The notes: generated from the sequence alone by a model not told the origin. A stretch of DNA of 64,000 nt from Streptomyces triculaminicus (GCF_017349075.1 NZ_JAFMOF010000003.1:248001-312000); one strand, 5' to 3'. Shown: positions 52,042 through 61,147, counted from the stretch's first letter. Translations and numbers: made by a program.

Positions 52042-53034
52042 GTGAGGATCTTCGGCAAGGTACGGCACCGGCCTTCCGCCTCGTGGCGGCAGGCGACCGA
52101 CCGTGCCTTCACGCTCATCGGCGACGGCCGCTACGAGGACGCGGGAGCGCTGCTGACGCGCGCGGCCGACATGGAGCCATGGCTGTCCGAGTCGTGGTTC
52201 AACCTCGCGCTGCTGCACAAGTTCCGGCACGACTGGGAGCAGGCCCGCGCCGCCGGGCTGCGCGCGGTGGCGCTGCTGGACCGCGAGACCGGCGCGCCCG
52301 ACTGGTGGAACGTCGGCATCGCCGCCACCGCCCTGCAGGACTGGCCGCTGGCCCGCCGCGCCTGGCAGGCGTACGGGCTGCGGGTGCCCGGCGAGGGCGG
52401 CCCGGCCGGTGAGCCGACCGGGATGGAGCTGGGCAGCGCGGCCGTGCGGCTCTCGCCGGAGGGCGAGGCGGAGGTCGTCTGGGGCCGCCGGCTCGACCCG
52501 GCGCGCATCGAGGTGCTGTCCATCCCGCTGCCGTCCTCCGGCCGCCGCTGGGGCGAGGTCGTGCTGCACGACGGCGTCCCGCACGGCGAGCGCGTAACCG
52601 CCGCCGGGCCCTCGTACCCCGTCTTCGACGAGATCGAGCTGTGGGCCCCCTCGCCCGTCCCCACCTGGGTCGTGCTGCTGGAGGCCGCCACCGAGGCCGA
52701 CCGGGACGCCCTTGAGCGGCTCGCGGCCGACGCGGGCTTCGCCGCCGAGGACTGGTCCTCCTCCGTGCGCCTGCTGTGCCGGACGTGCTCGGAGAGCCGG
52801 ATGCCCAGCGACGAGGGCGACGGCGAGCACCTCGACCCGCACGACCACAGCGAGCCCGGACACCCCGGCCCGCTGGGCCACCGCACGGCCGGCTCCGGCT
52901 CGGGTTCCCTGTGGGTGCCCGAGCGCGAGTGCGGCATCGCGGCACCCGCGGGGCTCGTCAGGGGGCTGCTCGACGGCTGGGTGGCCGACAGCCCGGACAC
53001 CCGTGAATGGCGGGATCTGGAAGAGGTCTGCTGA
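52042..53034 (+). CDS. TPR-containing protein of unknown function
   Basis: 330 aa. Residues about 15-110 contain two to three TPR-like helical hairpins (AFTLIGDGRYEDAGALLTRAA, WFNLALLHKFRHDWEQARAAG). The rest (ELWAPSPVPTWVVLLEAAT, CRTCSES, a His/Asp-rich loop near 260) matches no family I recognise. GTG at 52042 is chosen since conserved-looking sequence starts at once; the purine-rich GGCGGGA upstream may serve as ribosome site. Precedes def. Confidence 0.75.
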   Translation: MRIFGKVRHRPSASWRQATDRAFTLIGDGRYEDAGALLTRAADMEPWLSESWFNLALLHKFRHDWEQARAAGLRAVALLDRETGAPDWWNVGIAATALQDWPLARRAWQAYGLRVPGEGGPAGEPTGMELGSAAVRLSPEGEAEVVWGRRLDPARIEVLSIPLPSSGRRWGEVVLHDGVPHGERVTAAGPSYPVFDEIELWAPSPVPTWVVLLEAATEADRDALERLAADAGFAAEDWSSSVRLLCRTCSESRMPSDEGDGEHLDPHDHSEPGHPGPLGHRTAGSGSGSLWVPERECGIAAPAGLVRGLLDGWVADSPDTREWRDLEEVC

Positions 53035-53124
53035 GCGGCCGCTGTGGCCCCCGTACCCTGTAGAGACCCAGTGGATTCAGGGCAAGATATTGCTTTCGGG
53101 TTGTGAGAGAGGCATACGGCGGAC

Positions 53125-53781
53125 ATGGCGCAGCAAGACACGGACCAGCCAGTGAACGACGAGTCGAACGAGTCGACCGCTTCCGGCGAGTTCATCGTGG
53201 ACACCGAGGACTGCGAGGCGCGTGAGCTCGCGCACCGCGAGCGCGGCACCTCCCGCCCGATCACCGTCGTCGGCAACCCGGTGCTCCACAAGGAGTGCAA
53301 GAACGTCACGGAGTTCGACGAGAAGCTCGCGCAGTTGATCGACGACATGTTCGCCAGCCAGCGCACCGCCGAGGGCGTGGGCCTGGCGGCCAACCAGATC
53401 GGCGTCGACCTGAAGGTCTTCGTCTACGACTGCCCGGACGACGAGGGCGTGCGCCACGTCGGCCACGTGGTCAACCCCGTGCTCGACGACCTGCCGGCCG
53501 ACCGCCGCATCCTCGACGACTCCAACGAGGGCTGCCTGTCGGTCCCGACGGCCTACGCCGCCCTGGCCCGCCCCGACTACGCGGTCGTCCGCGGCCAGGA
53601 CCTGCACGGCAACCCGATCGCCGTCGAGGGCACCGGCTACTTCGCCCGCTGCCTGCAGCACGAGACGGACCACCTGTACGGCTACCTGTACATCGACCGT
53701 CTCTCCAAGCGCGATCGCAAGGACGCCCTGCGGCAGATGGCCGACGGCACCCCGCGCTACCCGGTCGTCTCCAACGGCTGA
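53125..53781 (+). CDS. def: Peptide deformylase
   Basis: 218 aa. Removes the N-formyl group from new proteins. The three motifs are intact: GVGLAANQIG, EGCLSVP (Cys metal ligand) and QHETDHLYG (HExxH). A polar N-terminal extension of about 40 residues precedes the fold, as in other Streptomyces. GAGAGG upstream of the ATG. Confidence 0.95.
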   Translation: MAQQDTDQPVNDESNESTASGEFIVDTEDCEARELAHRERGTSRPITVVGNPVLHKECKNVTEFDEKLAQLIDDMFASQRTAEGVGLAANQIGVDLKVFVYDCPDDEGVRHVGHVVNPVLDDLPADRRILDDSNEGCLSVPTAYAALARPDYAVVRGQDLHGNPIAVEGTGYFARCLQHETDHLYGYLYIDRLSKRDRKDALRQMADGTPRYPVVSNG

Positions 53782-53799
53782 TCGCGCGTACGACGCACA

Positions 53800-53833
53800 T
53801 GTGGCGGGCGCTCCCCAGGGAGCGCCCGCCACA
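53800..53833. terminator. Bidirectional terminator between def and the YCII gene
   Basis: 15-bp perfect stem TGTGGCGGGCGCTCC / GGAGCGCCCGCCACA with a CCAG loop; convergent genes on both sides. Confidence 0.85.
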
Positions 53834-53845
53834 CGCGTTTCACGA

Positions 53846-54202
53846 CTACGCCGGGAAGTCGGAGGCCTCGAAGAGCGGGCGCACCTCGACCTCGCCCTCG
53901 CGGAAGGGGATGCGCCGGGCCCATTCCAGGGCCTCGTCCATCGAGCCGGTCTCGATGATCCAGAAGCCGGCGATCTGGTCGGCGGCCTTCCCGAAGGGCC
54001 CCTCGGTGACGACGGGCGGCCCGTCGGAGTACCGCACACGCGCCCCCTTGGAGGTCGGGTGCAGGCCGTCGCCGGCGAGCATCGCGCCGGCCTGGGCCAG
54101 CCGCTCGTTGTACTGCCCCATCTCGGCGATCATCTCCTTGGTCGGCATCACGCCGGCCTCGGAGTCCTCGCTCGCTTTGACGATCATCATAAAACGCGGC
54201 AT
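53846..54202 (-). CDS. YCII-related (DGPF) domain protein
   Basis: 118 aa ferredoxin-like YCII fold: MPRFMMIVKASEDSEAG, YNERLAQAGAMLAGDGLHP, VVTEGPFGKAADQIAGFWIIE, SMDEALEWARRIP. Often paired with ECF41-type sigma factors, but none is here. The ATG at 54202 lies inside the left arm of a 24-bp inverted repeat. In S. coelicolor the gene after nrdB is, from memory, nrdS; this gene stands in its place. Confidence 0.85.
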   Translation of the reverse strand: MPRFMMIVKASEDSEAGVMPTKEMIAEMGQYNERLAQAGAMLAGDGLHPTSKGARVRYSDGPPVVTEGPFGKAADQIAGFWIIETGSMDEALEWARRIPFREGEVEVRPLFEASDFPA

Positions 54203-54269
54203 CGCGTGCCTCCCGTTCTGTCCGGATTCCGCACTGGATTCCCGGACGGGAGACACGCGATGCCGCGTT
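54193..54269. repeat. Near-perfect 24-bp inverted repeat spanning the YCII start codon
   Basis: AACGCGGCATCGCGTGCCTC... (54193-54216) is repeated inverted at 54246-54269 with one mismatch in 24, across a 29-bp spacer that holds two GGATTCC direct repeats. The left arm contains the start codon and ribosome-site region of the YCII gene, so its mRNA could fold into a hairpin hiding the start. The right arm ends 24 bp from the nrdB stop. Confidence 0.85.
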
Positions 54270-54292
54270 CGAGACTATTTAACCCGTGAGGA

Positions 54293-55309
54293 TCAGAACT
54301 CGTCGTCGAAGGCGACCGTGCCCTCGACCGCCACCTGGTACGCGGACGCGCGGCGCTCGAAGAAGTTGGTCAGCTCCTGGACGTTCTGCAGCTCCATGAA
54401 GGAGAAAGGGTTCTCCGAGCCGAAGACCGGGGCGAAGCCCAGGCGCTGGAGGCGCTGGTCGGCGACGCACTGCAGGTACTCGCGCATGGACTCGGTGTTC
54501 ATGCCCGGCAGGCCGTCGCCGCACAGGTCACGGCCGAACTGCAGCTCGCACTCCACGGCCTCCTTCAGCATGTCGGTGACCTGCTGCTGGAGCTCGTCGT
54601 CGAAGAGGTCGGGCTCCTCCTGGCGGACGGTGTCCACGACCTCGAACGCGAAGTTCATGTGCATGGTCTCGTCGCGGAAGACCCAGTTGGTGCCGGTCGC
54701 CAGGCCGTGCAGCAGGCCGCGGCTGCGGAACCAGTACACGTAGGCGAAGGCGCCGTAGAAGAACAGGCCCTCGATGCAGGCCGCGAAGCAGATCAGGTTG
54801 AGCAGGAAGCGACGGCGGTCGGCCTTCGTCTCCAGGCGGTCGATCTTCTCGACCTCGTTGATCCACTTGAAGCAGAACTGCGCCTTCTCGCGGATGGAGG
54901 GGATGTTCTCCACCGCGTCGAACGCCGCGGCGCGGTCGTCCGGGTCGGGCAGGTAGGTGTCGAGCAGCGTCAGATAGAACTGGACGTGCACGGCCTCCTC
55001 GAACAGCTGCCGCGACAGGTAGAGGCGCGCCTCGGGGGAGTTGATGTGCTTGTACAGCGTCAGCACGAGGTTGTTCGCCACGATCGAGTCGCCGGTCGCG
55101 AAGAACGCGACCAGGCGGCCGATCATGTGCTGCTCGCCCGGGGACAGCTTGGCCAGGTCGGCGACGTCCGAGTGGAGGTCGACCTCCTCGACGGTCCAGG
55201 TGTTCTTGATCGCGTCGCGGTAGCGGTCGTAGAAGTCCGGGTACCGCATGGGGCGCAGGGTCAGCTCGAAGCCCGGGTCGAGCAGGTTCTTCTGTTCAGC
55301 GGCGGACAT
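54293..55309 (-). CDS. nrdB: Class I ribonucleotide reductase beta subunit NrdB
   Basis: 338 aa radical-generating subunit. Ferritin-like metal ligands: Glu in SPGEQHMIGRL, Glu/His in EEAVHVQFY, Glu in CIEGLFFYGAF and RDETMHMNFAFEVV. The C-terminus (FERRASAYQVAVEGTVAFDDEF) is the tail that docks on NrdA. Start overlaps the nrdA stop (TAATG). Confidence 0.95.
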   Translation of the reverse strand: MSAAEQKNLLDPGFELTLRPMRYPDFYDRYRDAIKNTWTVEEVDLHSDVADLAKLSPGEQHMIGRLVAFFATGDSIVANNLVLTLYKHINSPEARLYLSRQLFEEAVHVQFYLTLLDTYLPDPDDRAAAFDAVENIPSIREKAQFCFKWINEVEKIDRLETKADRRRFLLNLICFAACIEGLFFYGAFAYVYWFRSRGLLHGLATGTNWVFRDETMHMNFAFEVVDTVRQEEPDLFDDELQQQVTDMLKEAVECELQFGRDLCGDGLPGMNTESMREYLQCVADQRLQRLGFAPVFGSENPFSFMELQNVQELTNFFERRASAYQVAVEGTVAFDDEF

Positions 55310-57699
55310 TACTGGCAGGCCTCGCAGGACTCGGGGTTCTCAAGGGAGCAGGCGATGGCGTCCGCGTCGGGCGCGGCCTGCTGCACGGGGATGGTGGCCG
55401 GCACGGCGGCACCGGCGGAGGCGGCGCGGGCGATCCGGGTGGCCGGGCGGGAGCGCAGGTAGTACGTCGTCTTGATGCCCTGCTTCCAGGCGTACGCGTA
55501 CATCGAGCTGAGCTTGCCGATGGTGGGCGAGGCCATGAAGAGGTTCAGCGACTGGCTCTGGTCCAGGTACGGCGTACGGGCCGCGGCCATGTCGATCAGG
55601 GCGCGCTGCGGGACCTCCCAGGCGGTGCGGTAGAGGTCGCGCACCTCCTGCGGGATCCACTTCATGTCCTGGATCGAGCCGTTGGCGTCGGTCATCGCGT
55701 CGCGGGTGGTGCGGTCCCACACGCCGAGCTTCTTGAGGTCGTCCACCAGGTAGGTGTTGACCTGCAGGAACTCACCGGAGAGCGTCTCGCGCTTGAACAG
55801 GTTGGAGACCTGCGGCTCGATGCACTCGTAGACGCCCGCGATGGAGGCGATGGTGGCGGTCGGGGCGATCGCCAGCAGCAGCGAGTTGCGCATGCCGACG
55901 GCGGCGATGCGGGCGCGCAGCGCCTCCCAGCGGCTCTCCCAGGCGGCGACGGCGTTGGGGTAGTGGTCCGGGTGCAGCACGCCGCGGGCGGTGCGGGTCG
56001 CGGACCAGGCCGGGTGCGGGCCGTGCCGCTCGGCGAGGTCGGCGGAGGCCTCGTACGCCGCGAGCATGATCCGCTCGGAGATCTTGGTGGAGAGGGCCTT
56101 CGCCTCGGCGGAGTCGAAGGGCAGGCGCAGGCGGAAGAAGACGTCCTGCAGACCCATCAGGCCCAGGCCCACCGGGCGCCAGCGGCTGTTGGAGTTGCCG
56201 GCCTGCTCGGTCGGGTAGAAGTTGATGTCCACGACGCGGTCGAGGAACGTCACGGCCGTACGGACCGTACGGTCGAGCTTCTCCCAGTCCATCTCGCCGT
56301 CGGCACCGAGGTGCTGCGCGAGGTTGACCGAGCCCAGGTTGCAGACCGCGGTCTCGCCGTCGTCCGTGACCTCGAGGATCTCCGTGCAGAGGTTCGAGGA
56401 GTGGACGACCTTGCCCTTCTCGGCCGTCTGGTTGGCGGTGCGGTTGGCGGCGTCCTTGAACGTCATCCAGCCGTTGCCGGTCTGCGCGAGGGTGCGCATC
56501 ATGCGGGCGTACAGCACCCGGGCCGGGATCTGCTTGACGGCCTTGCCGGCGGCCTCGTAGGCGCGGTAGGCGGCGTCGAACTCGTCGCCGTAGAGGTCGA
56601 CCAGGTCCGGGGTGTCGGCGGGGGAGAAGAGCGACCAGTCGGCGTCGGCCTCGACGCGGCGCATGAACTCGTCCGGGATCCAGTGCGCGATGTTGAGGTT
56701 GTGGGTACGACGGGCCTCCTCACCGGTGTTGTCGCGGAGCTCCAGGAACTCCTCGATGTCGGCGTGCCACGTCTCGAGGTAGACGCAGGCCGCGCCCTTG
56801 CGGCGGCCGCCCTGGTTCACGGCGGCGACGGAGGCGTCGAGGGTGCGCAGGAACGGCACGATGCCGTTGGAGTGGCCGTTGGTGCCACGGATCAGCGAGC
56901 CGCGGGAGCGGATGCGCGAGTACGACAGGCCGATGCCGCCCGCGTGCTTCGACAGACGCGCCACCTGGTGGTAGCGGTCGTAGATCGAGTCCAGCTCGTC
57001 CAGCGGAGAGTCCAGCAGGTAGCAGGACGACATCTGCGGGTGGCGGGTGCCGGAGTTGAAGAGCGTGGGGGAGGAGGGCAGGTAGGAGAGCGTGCTGGTG
57101 AGCCCGTAGAGCTCGGCGACGTCCTCCAGGGCCCGCACGGAGTGGTCCTCGGCCAGGCCGCAGGCCACGCGCAGCAGGAAGTGCTGCGGGGTCTCGATCA
57201 CGTTGCGGGTGATCGGGTGGCGCAGCAGGTAGCGGCTGTGCAGGGTGCGCAGGCCGAAGTAGCCGAAGCGGTCGTCGGCGCCGTCGGCGAGTGCCTTGGC
57301 GACCAGCGCGTCCAGGCGCTCGGCGTGCTCCTTCACGAACGCGGCGGTCTCGTCCGCGATCAGGCCCTCGCGGTGGCCGACGGCCACCGAGGCGGAGAAG
57401 GAGGTCGCACCCTCGCCGGCCGCCTCGTCGGCGATGGCGCGGGTGAGCAGCCGGGCGGCGAGGCGGGAGTACTCCGGCTCCTCGGCGATCAGGCCGGCGG
57501 CGGCCTCGGTGGCGAGGGAACGCAGCTCGGCCTCGTCCGACGCGGCGCTACGGCCGCGCAGCGCGGCGGCGGCGACCTTGCCCGGGTCGGTGGAAGGCAG
57601 GTCTGCGGTGAGGTCGGTCAGGGTGCGCAGCAGCGCGGTCCCGGGACCGCCGGTCGCTTCCGCGTTCGCTGAGACCGGATCTGCGGGCGCGATGGTCAC
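55309..57699 (-). CDS. nrdA: Class I ribonucleotide reductase alpha subunit NrdA
   Basis: 796 aa catalytic subunit reducing NDPs to dNDPs. Active-site cysteines lie in PQMSSCYLLDS and NLCTEILEV/ETAVCNLGSVNL, with the radical-transfer tyrosines region TYYLRSRPA and the C-terminal redox pair ENPESCEACQ. An N-terminal ATP-cone is not evident. GTG at 57699 has AGGGAGAG about 6 nt upstream; longer frames run through the riboswitch. Expression should be repressed by cobalamin through the upstream riboswitch. Confidence 0.95.
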   Translation of the reverse strand: MTIAPADPVSANAEATGGPGTALLRTLTDLTADLPSTDPGKVAAAALRGRSAASDEAELRSLATEAAAGLIAEEPEYSRLAARLLTRAIADEAAGEGATSFSASVAVGHREGLIADETAAFVKEHAERLDALVAKALADGADDRFGYFGLRTLHSRYLLRHPITRNVIETPQHFLLRVACGLAEDHSVRALEDVAELYGLTSTLSYLPSSPTLFNSGTRHPQMSSCYLLDSPLDELDSIYDRYHQVARLSKHAGGIGLSYSRIRSRGSLIRGTNGHSNGIVPFLRTLDASVAAVNQGGRRKGAACVYLETWHADIEEFLELRDNTGEEARRTHNLNIAHWIPDEFMRRVEADADWSLFSPADTPDLVDLYGDEFDAAYRAYEAAGKAVKQIPARVLYARMMRTLAQTGNGWMTFKDAANRTANQTAEKGKVVHSSNLCTEILEVTDDGETAVCNLGSVNLAQHLGADGEMDWEKLDRTVRTAVTFLDRVVDINFYPTEQAGNSNSRWRPVGLGLMGLQDVFFRLRLPFDSAEAKALSTKISERIMLAAYEASADLAERHGPHPAWSATRTARGVLHPDHYPNAVAAWESRWEALRARIAAVGMRNSLLLAIAPTATIASIAGVYECIEPQVSNLFKRETLSGEFLQVNTYLVDDLKKLGVWDRTTRDAMTDANGSIQDMKWIPQEVRDLYRTAWEVPQRALIDMAAARTPYLDQSQSLNLFMASPTIGKLSSMYAYAWKQGIKTTYYLRSRPATRIARAASAGAAVPATIPVQQAAPDADAIACSLENPESCEACQ

Positions 57700-57842
57700 G
57701 TGTGGCTCTCCCTCGCTCGGCTGGGGTGGGCCGGGCGGGTGCGCGCGACGGTCGCGTACGGGCATGCCGAATACACCGGGGCATGCCTCGTAGGCGTCCG
57801 TCGGCCCAACCCGCGGGGCCCGGACGAATTCAACGCCCATAG

Positions 57843-57990
57843 CCGAGCCCAGGGCAGGCTCGGTGGTGGGCGCGCTGGCGGCAGGTCCTCGGACTACAGG
57901 TGCGCTGGGTATATGCGCACACATACACCGTTGCGGGACAGTTCCGGACTTTCACCGGATTCCCCTGCGGCATCAGCGAGGACGAGCATA
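57843..57990 (-). ncRNA. Cobalamin (B12) riboswitch in the nrdAB leader
   Basis: Read on the minus strand, 57964-57933 gives GGGAATCCGGTGAAAGTCC...CTGTCCCGC, the conserved core of AdoCbl riboswitches, and 57895-57880 gives AGTCCGAGGACCTGCC, the B12 box. The upstream half (GCTGATGCCGCAG, about 57978-57966) matches the P2-P3 side. Downstream, CCGAGCC / GGCTCGG (57863-57857 with 57849-57843) may be P13 or the expression platform. The nrdA start is about 140 nt further. Known logic in Streptomyces: B12 favours the class II enzyme and shuts off nrdAB. Confidence 0.93.
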
Positions 57991-58113
57991 CATCTAGTGC
58001 CGCCCCTCGTACGCGCCCCCACATGTTGTGTCGTCCCGTCATGACACGGTCGCGGAATGTGCTAACGGGCGGGCTGCGCAAGGCCGCCACAAGGCTACGG
58101 AAGGCCACGCGAA

Positions 58114-58152
58114 AGGGCCGCCACGCCCCTCGGAGAGGGGTGTGGCGGCCCT
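58114..58152. terminator. Terminator beyond the solute:sodium symporter gene
   Basis: 17-bp stem AGGGCCGCCACGCCCCT / AGGGGTGTGGCGGCCCT (one G-T) with loop CGGAG, 38 bp after the symporter stop. The rest of 57991-58190 shows no gene. Confidence 0.85.
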
Positions 58153-58190
58153 GATGTCGGGGCGGGGCCGGCGGGCCCGCCAGGGTGCTG

Positions 58191-59822
58191 TCAGTGGCCG
58201 CCAGGGGCCCCCGCGGTGGCCGGGGGGAGCTCCGCCGCGACGCCCGGGTCGCCGGCGTCCGCGGTGTAGTCCGACGGGCTGGTCTGGTCGACGCCGTCGG
58301 GAGCCTTGATCGCCTTCAGGACGAAGGTCGCCACGATGACGACGATCACATTGAGGGCGAACGCGGTGAGGCCGATGTAACCCTTCTCCCCGAGGAGGGG
58401 GATGAGGTTGGTGTTCCCGAAGTGGGCCTGGGTGGCGCTCGGCGTGGCGTACGCCCGCCAGGTGCCGTACCCCATGCCGGCCGCCCAGCCCGCCAGCAGG
58501 GCCCAGCGGTGGAACCAGCGGGTGAAGAGCCCGCCGACGAGCGCCGGGATCGTCTGCAGGATCCATATGCCGCCGAGCAGCTGGAAGTTGATGGCGACCG
58601 TTTTGTCCATGGTGAGGACGAAAACGAGCGCTCCGACCTTGACGAGCAGAGAGGCGAGCTTGGACACCTTCGCCTCGTGTTCGGGCGAGGCGTCCGGCTT
58701 GAGGAACTCCTTGTAGATGTTCCGGGTGAACAGATTTGCGGCGGCGATCGACATGATGGCCGCCGGGACGAGCGCCCCGATGCCGATCGCGGCGAACGCC
58801 ACGCCCGTGAACCAGTCCGGGAACATGTCCTCGAACAGCTGCGGGATGGCCAGCTGCCCGTTCTTGACCTTCACCCCGGCGGCCAGCGCCATGAAGCCGA
58901 GCATCGCCAGCAGGCCCAGCATCAGGGAGTAGAGGGGAAGGATCGTGGTGTTGCGGCGGATGACGTTGCGGCCCTTGCTGGAGAGCACCGCCGTCACCGA
59001 GTGGGGATACAGGAACAGCGCCATCGCCGAACCCAGTGCGAGCGTCGCGTACGACCACTGCGCCTGCGGCCCGGGGACGAGCGCGCCGCGCGGCTTGCCC
59101 GTTGCTGGGTTTTCGGCCGCGAACGCGTGACCGGCCTTGGCGAAGATCTCGTCGAAGCCGCCGAGCCGGATCGGGATGTAGATGGTCGCCACGATGATGA
59201 CGATGTAGACCAGCGCGTCCTTGACGAAGGCGATCATCGCCGGCGCCCGCAGCCCGGAGGAGTAGGTGTAGGCGGCGAGCACGCCGAAGGCGATCAGCAG
59301 CGGCAGGTCCTTGACGAACCAGTTGGTGCCCTCGCCGCCGCCGACGCCCAGCACGTCCAGGACGGCCTGTATGCCGACCAGCTGCAGGGCGATGTACGGC
59401 ATGGTGGCGAGGATGCCGGTCAGCGCGAGCGCCAGGGACAGGCCCCGGGAGCCGAAGCGGCCCCGGACGAAGTCCGACGAGGTCACGTACCCGTGCTTGT
59501 GCGCCACCGACCACAGCCGCGGCAGGAAGGTGAAGACCAGGGGGTAGCAGAGGATGGTGTAGGGCACCGCGAAGAAGCCCGCCGCGCCGCCCGCGTAGAT
59601 GGCCGCCGGGACGGCGACGAAGGTATAGGCGGTATAGAGGTCGCCGCCGAGCAGGAACCAGGTGACCCAGGTGCCGAACGAGCGGCCGCCCAGTCCCCAC
59701 TCGTCGAGGTTGTTCGCGTTCTCCGCCCGCCGCCATTTCGATGCCATGAAGCCCATGACGGTCACGGCGAGGAAGAAGAAGACGAACACGGCGAGCGCCA
59801 CGCCGTTCACGCCGTCCTTCAT
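58191..59822 (-). CDS. Sodium:solute symporter (SSS family, monocarboxylate/MctP-like)
   Basis: 543 aa, about 13 membrane helices. The N-terminal helix carries GVNGVALAVFVFFFLAVTVMGF; GLGGRSFGTWVTWFLLGGDLYTAYTF is the typical SSS unwound first-helix region; further GYVTSSDFVRGRFGSRGLSL and ALVPAAIMSIAAANLFTRNIYKEF (the SSS signature). The pairing with a DUF3311 gene is typical of MctP/YhjB-like pumps for small monocarboxylates. ATG overlaps the DUF3311 stop (ATGA). Confidence 0.9.
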   Translation of the reverse strand: MKDGVNGVALAVFVFFFLAVTVMGFMASKWRRAENANNLDEWGLGGRSFGTWVTWFLLGGDLYTAYTFVAVPAAIYAGGAAGFFAVPYTILCYPLVFTFLPRLWSVAHKHGYVTSSDFVRGRFGSRGLSLALALTGILATMPYIALQLVGIQAVLDVLGVGGGEGTNWFVKDLPLLIAFGVLAAYTYSSGLRAPAMIAFVKDALVYIVIIVATIYIPIRLGGFDEIFAKAGHAFAAENPATGKPRGALVPGPQAQWSYATLALGSAMALFLYPHSVTAVLSSKGRNVIRRNTTILPLYSLMLGLLAMLGFMALAAGVKVKNGQLAIPQLFEDMFPDWFTGVAFAAIGIGALVPAAIMSIAAANLFTRNIYKEFLKPDASPEHEAKVSKLASLLVKVGALVFVLTMDKTVAINFQLLGGIWILQTIPALVGGLFTRWFHRWALLAGWAAGMGYGTWRAYATPSATQAHFGNTNLIPLLGEKGYIGLTAFALNVIVVIVATFVLKAIKAPDGVDQTSPSDYTADAGDPGVAAELPPATAGAPGGH

Positions 59823-60088
59823 CGGACCTCACCGCCCCGGTGCTTCCGCTCGTGGTGGCGGACGATGACGTAGGCGATCACGGTGAGCATCGTCGAGATG
59901 ACGACCCACAGCATCTGGTACCAGTAGAAGAACGGGACGCCGGCGAGGGTGGGCGTGAGCCGGGAGTAGGAACCGACCCACAGCATCGCCACGAAGGGGA
60001 TGGCCAGGCACACCCCGGCGACGATCAACGGCACGGTGACGACCGGCCTTCGTGAGCCCTCTACAGGCTGCTCGGGTGGTTCCGACAT
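59819..60088 (-). CDS. DUF3311 small membrane protein
   Basis: 89 aa, two membrane helices (about 19-42 and 52-75) with the DUF3311 signature FFYWYQMLWVVISTMLTVIAY and a basic tail. Its stop overlaps the symporter ATG, so it is likely an accessory subunit of that transporter. Confidence 0.88.
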   Translation of the reverse strand: MSEPPEQPVEGSRRPVVTVPLIVAGVCLAIPFVAMLWVGSYSRLTPTLAGVPFFYWYQMLWVVISTMLTVIAYVIVRHHERKHRGGEVR

Positions 60089-60353
60089 GCGGTGTCTCCG
60101 TCCCCTGTGCGATCACATGCGTAATGTCGGGGAAATCTAAGGGAGGCTCCCTCCGGGCGTCACCCCCTATCCGCATATCGGAATGGCAACGCCCCGACGG
60201 TTCGTCAGAAGCCGTAGGAGGAAGCCCTGGTGCGGGAGTCCGGGGCGCATCAATAGGAAGTAAAGAGTCCACTTGACCCATGGGGCGCATGTGGGCGTGG
60301 TCACGGTGGTGATGTGCGCGGTACGCGCCCCAAGTGCCCAACCGCGAGCCCTA

Positions 60354-60399
60354 TTTGATGAAATATTTACCTGTCATCAAAGGGTAACGTGCAGGTAAA
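60354..60399. repeat. Two interleaved 8-bp inverted repeats in the carbonic anhydrase upstream region
   Basis: TTTGATGA (60354-60361) pairs with TCATCAAA (60374-60381), and TTTACCTG (60366-60373) pairs with CAGGTAAA (60392-60399), so the two palindromes interlock. The stretch is the most AT-rich of the 450-bp divergent intergenic region 60089-60538 and is probably promoter or operator DNA; the rest of that region shows no gene or RNA. Confidence 0.6.
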
Positions 60400-60538
60400 G
60401 TGAACGTCTCGTCCGTCGCGCAGGATTGGCTGCACGGCGGCCGGCGCAGCCATGCACTGGCGCGCTCACACCCGTAATGCTGACTTGAACACACCGCGCC
60501 CCAAAGGGAACCCACCGGGGCGCAGGAGGCAGGCCAAC

Positions 60539-61147
60539 ATGAAGTCGCTCATCGACAACGCCCGATCGTTCGCAACCCACGTGGCCGAGAACGCCGAGAG
60601 CTTCCGGGCTTTCGAAGCCGGCCAGTCGCCGGAGACCCTGTTCATCACGTGCTCCGACTCGCGCGTCGTGCCGTCCCTCATCACCGGCGCACGACCCGGC
60701 GAACTCTTCGAGCTCCGTACCGCGGGCAACATCGTCCCCGAGTACCGCAGCGACCACCCTTCCGGCGAGACCGCCACCATCGAGTACGCGGTCCGCGTGC
60801 TGGGCGTCCGCGACATCATCGTCTGCGGGCACTCCCACTGCGGCGCCGTGAGCGCCGTCGTCCGGGGCGATGACCTCTCCTCCGCGCCCGCCGTCCAGGG
60901 CTGGCTCGACCGTGCCGTCCCGGCGGACGCCGACGCCCGGACCGCCGACGCGGACTCCCCCGGCATGGCCGAGGCGGTCCAGGTCCACGCCGTCGCCCAG
61001 CTCAGGACCCTGCGGGACTACCCCTGCGTCCGCGAACGCCTCGAGGAAGGGCTGCTGACGCTGCACGCCTGGTACTACGAGGTGCACACCGGCTCTGTCA
61101 CCGTGCACCGGCCCGAGAACGGCCACGGGCCGTTCGGACCTCTGTGA
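60539..61147 (+). CDS. Beta-class carbonic anhydrase
   Basis: 202 aa. Zinc ligands in ITCSDSRVVP (CxDxR) and CGHSHCGAV (HxxC), with RTAGNIV before them. Interconverts CO2 and bicarbonate. GGAGG 9 nt before the ATG. The following SulP transporter gene begins inside its stop (GTGA), so bicarbonate production and transport are probably linked. Confidence 0.94.
   Translation: MKSLIDNARSFATHVAENAESFRAFEAGQSPETLFITCSDSRVVPSLITGARPGELFELRTAGNIVPEYRSDHPSGETATIEYAVRVLGVRDIIVCGHSHCGAVSAVVRGDDLSSAPAVQGWLDRAVPADADARTADADSPGMAEAVQVHAVAQLRTLRDYPCVRERLEEGLLTLHAWYYEVHTGSVTVHRPENGHGPFGPL

Noticed and set aside
53041..53124. Sigma-R-type promoter before def
   Set aside because: GGATT and GTTG are present but the spacing is about 22 nt, outside the 18-19 nt needed.
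57900..58154. Small plus-strand ORF over the nrdAB leader
   Set aside because: It is antisense to the cobalamin riboswitch; its apparent conservation would come from the RNA element.
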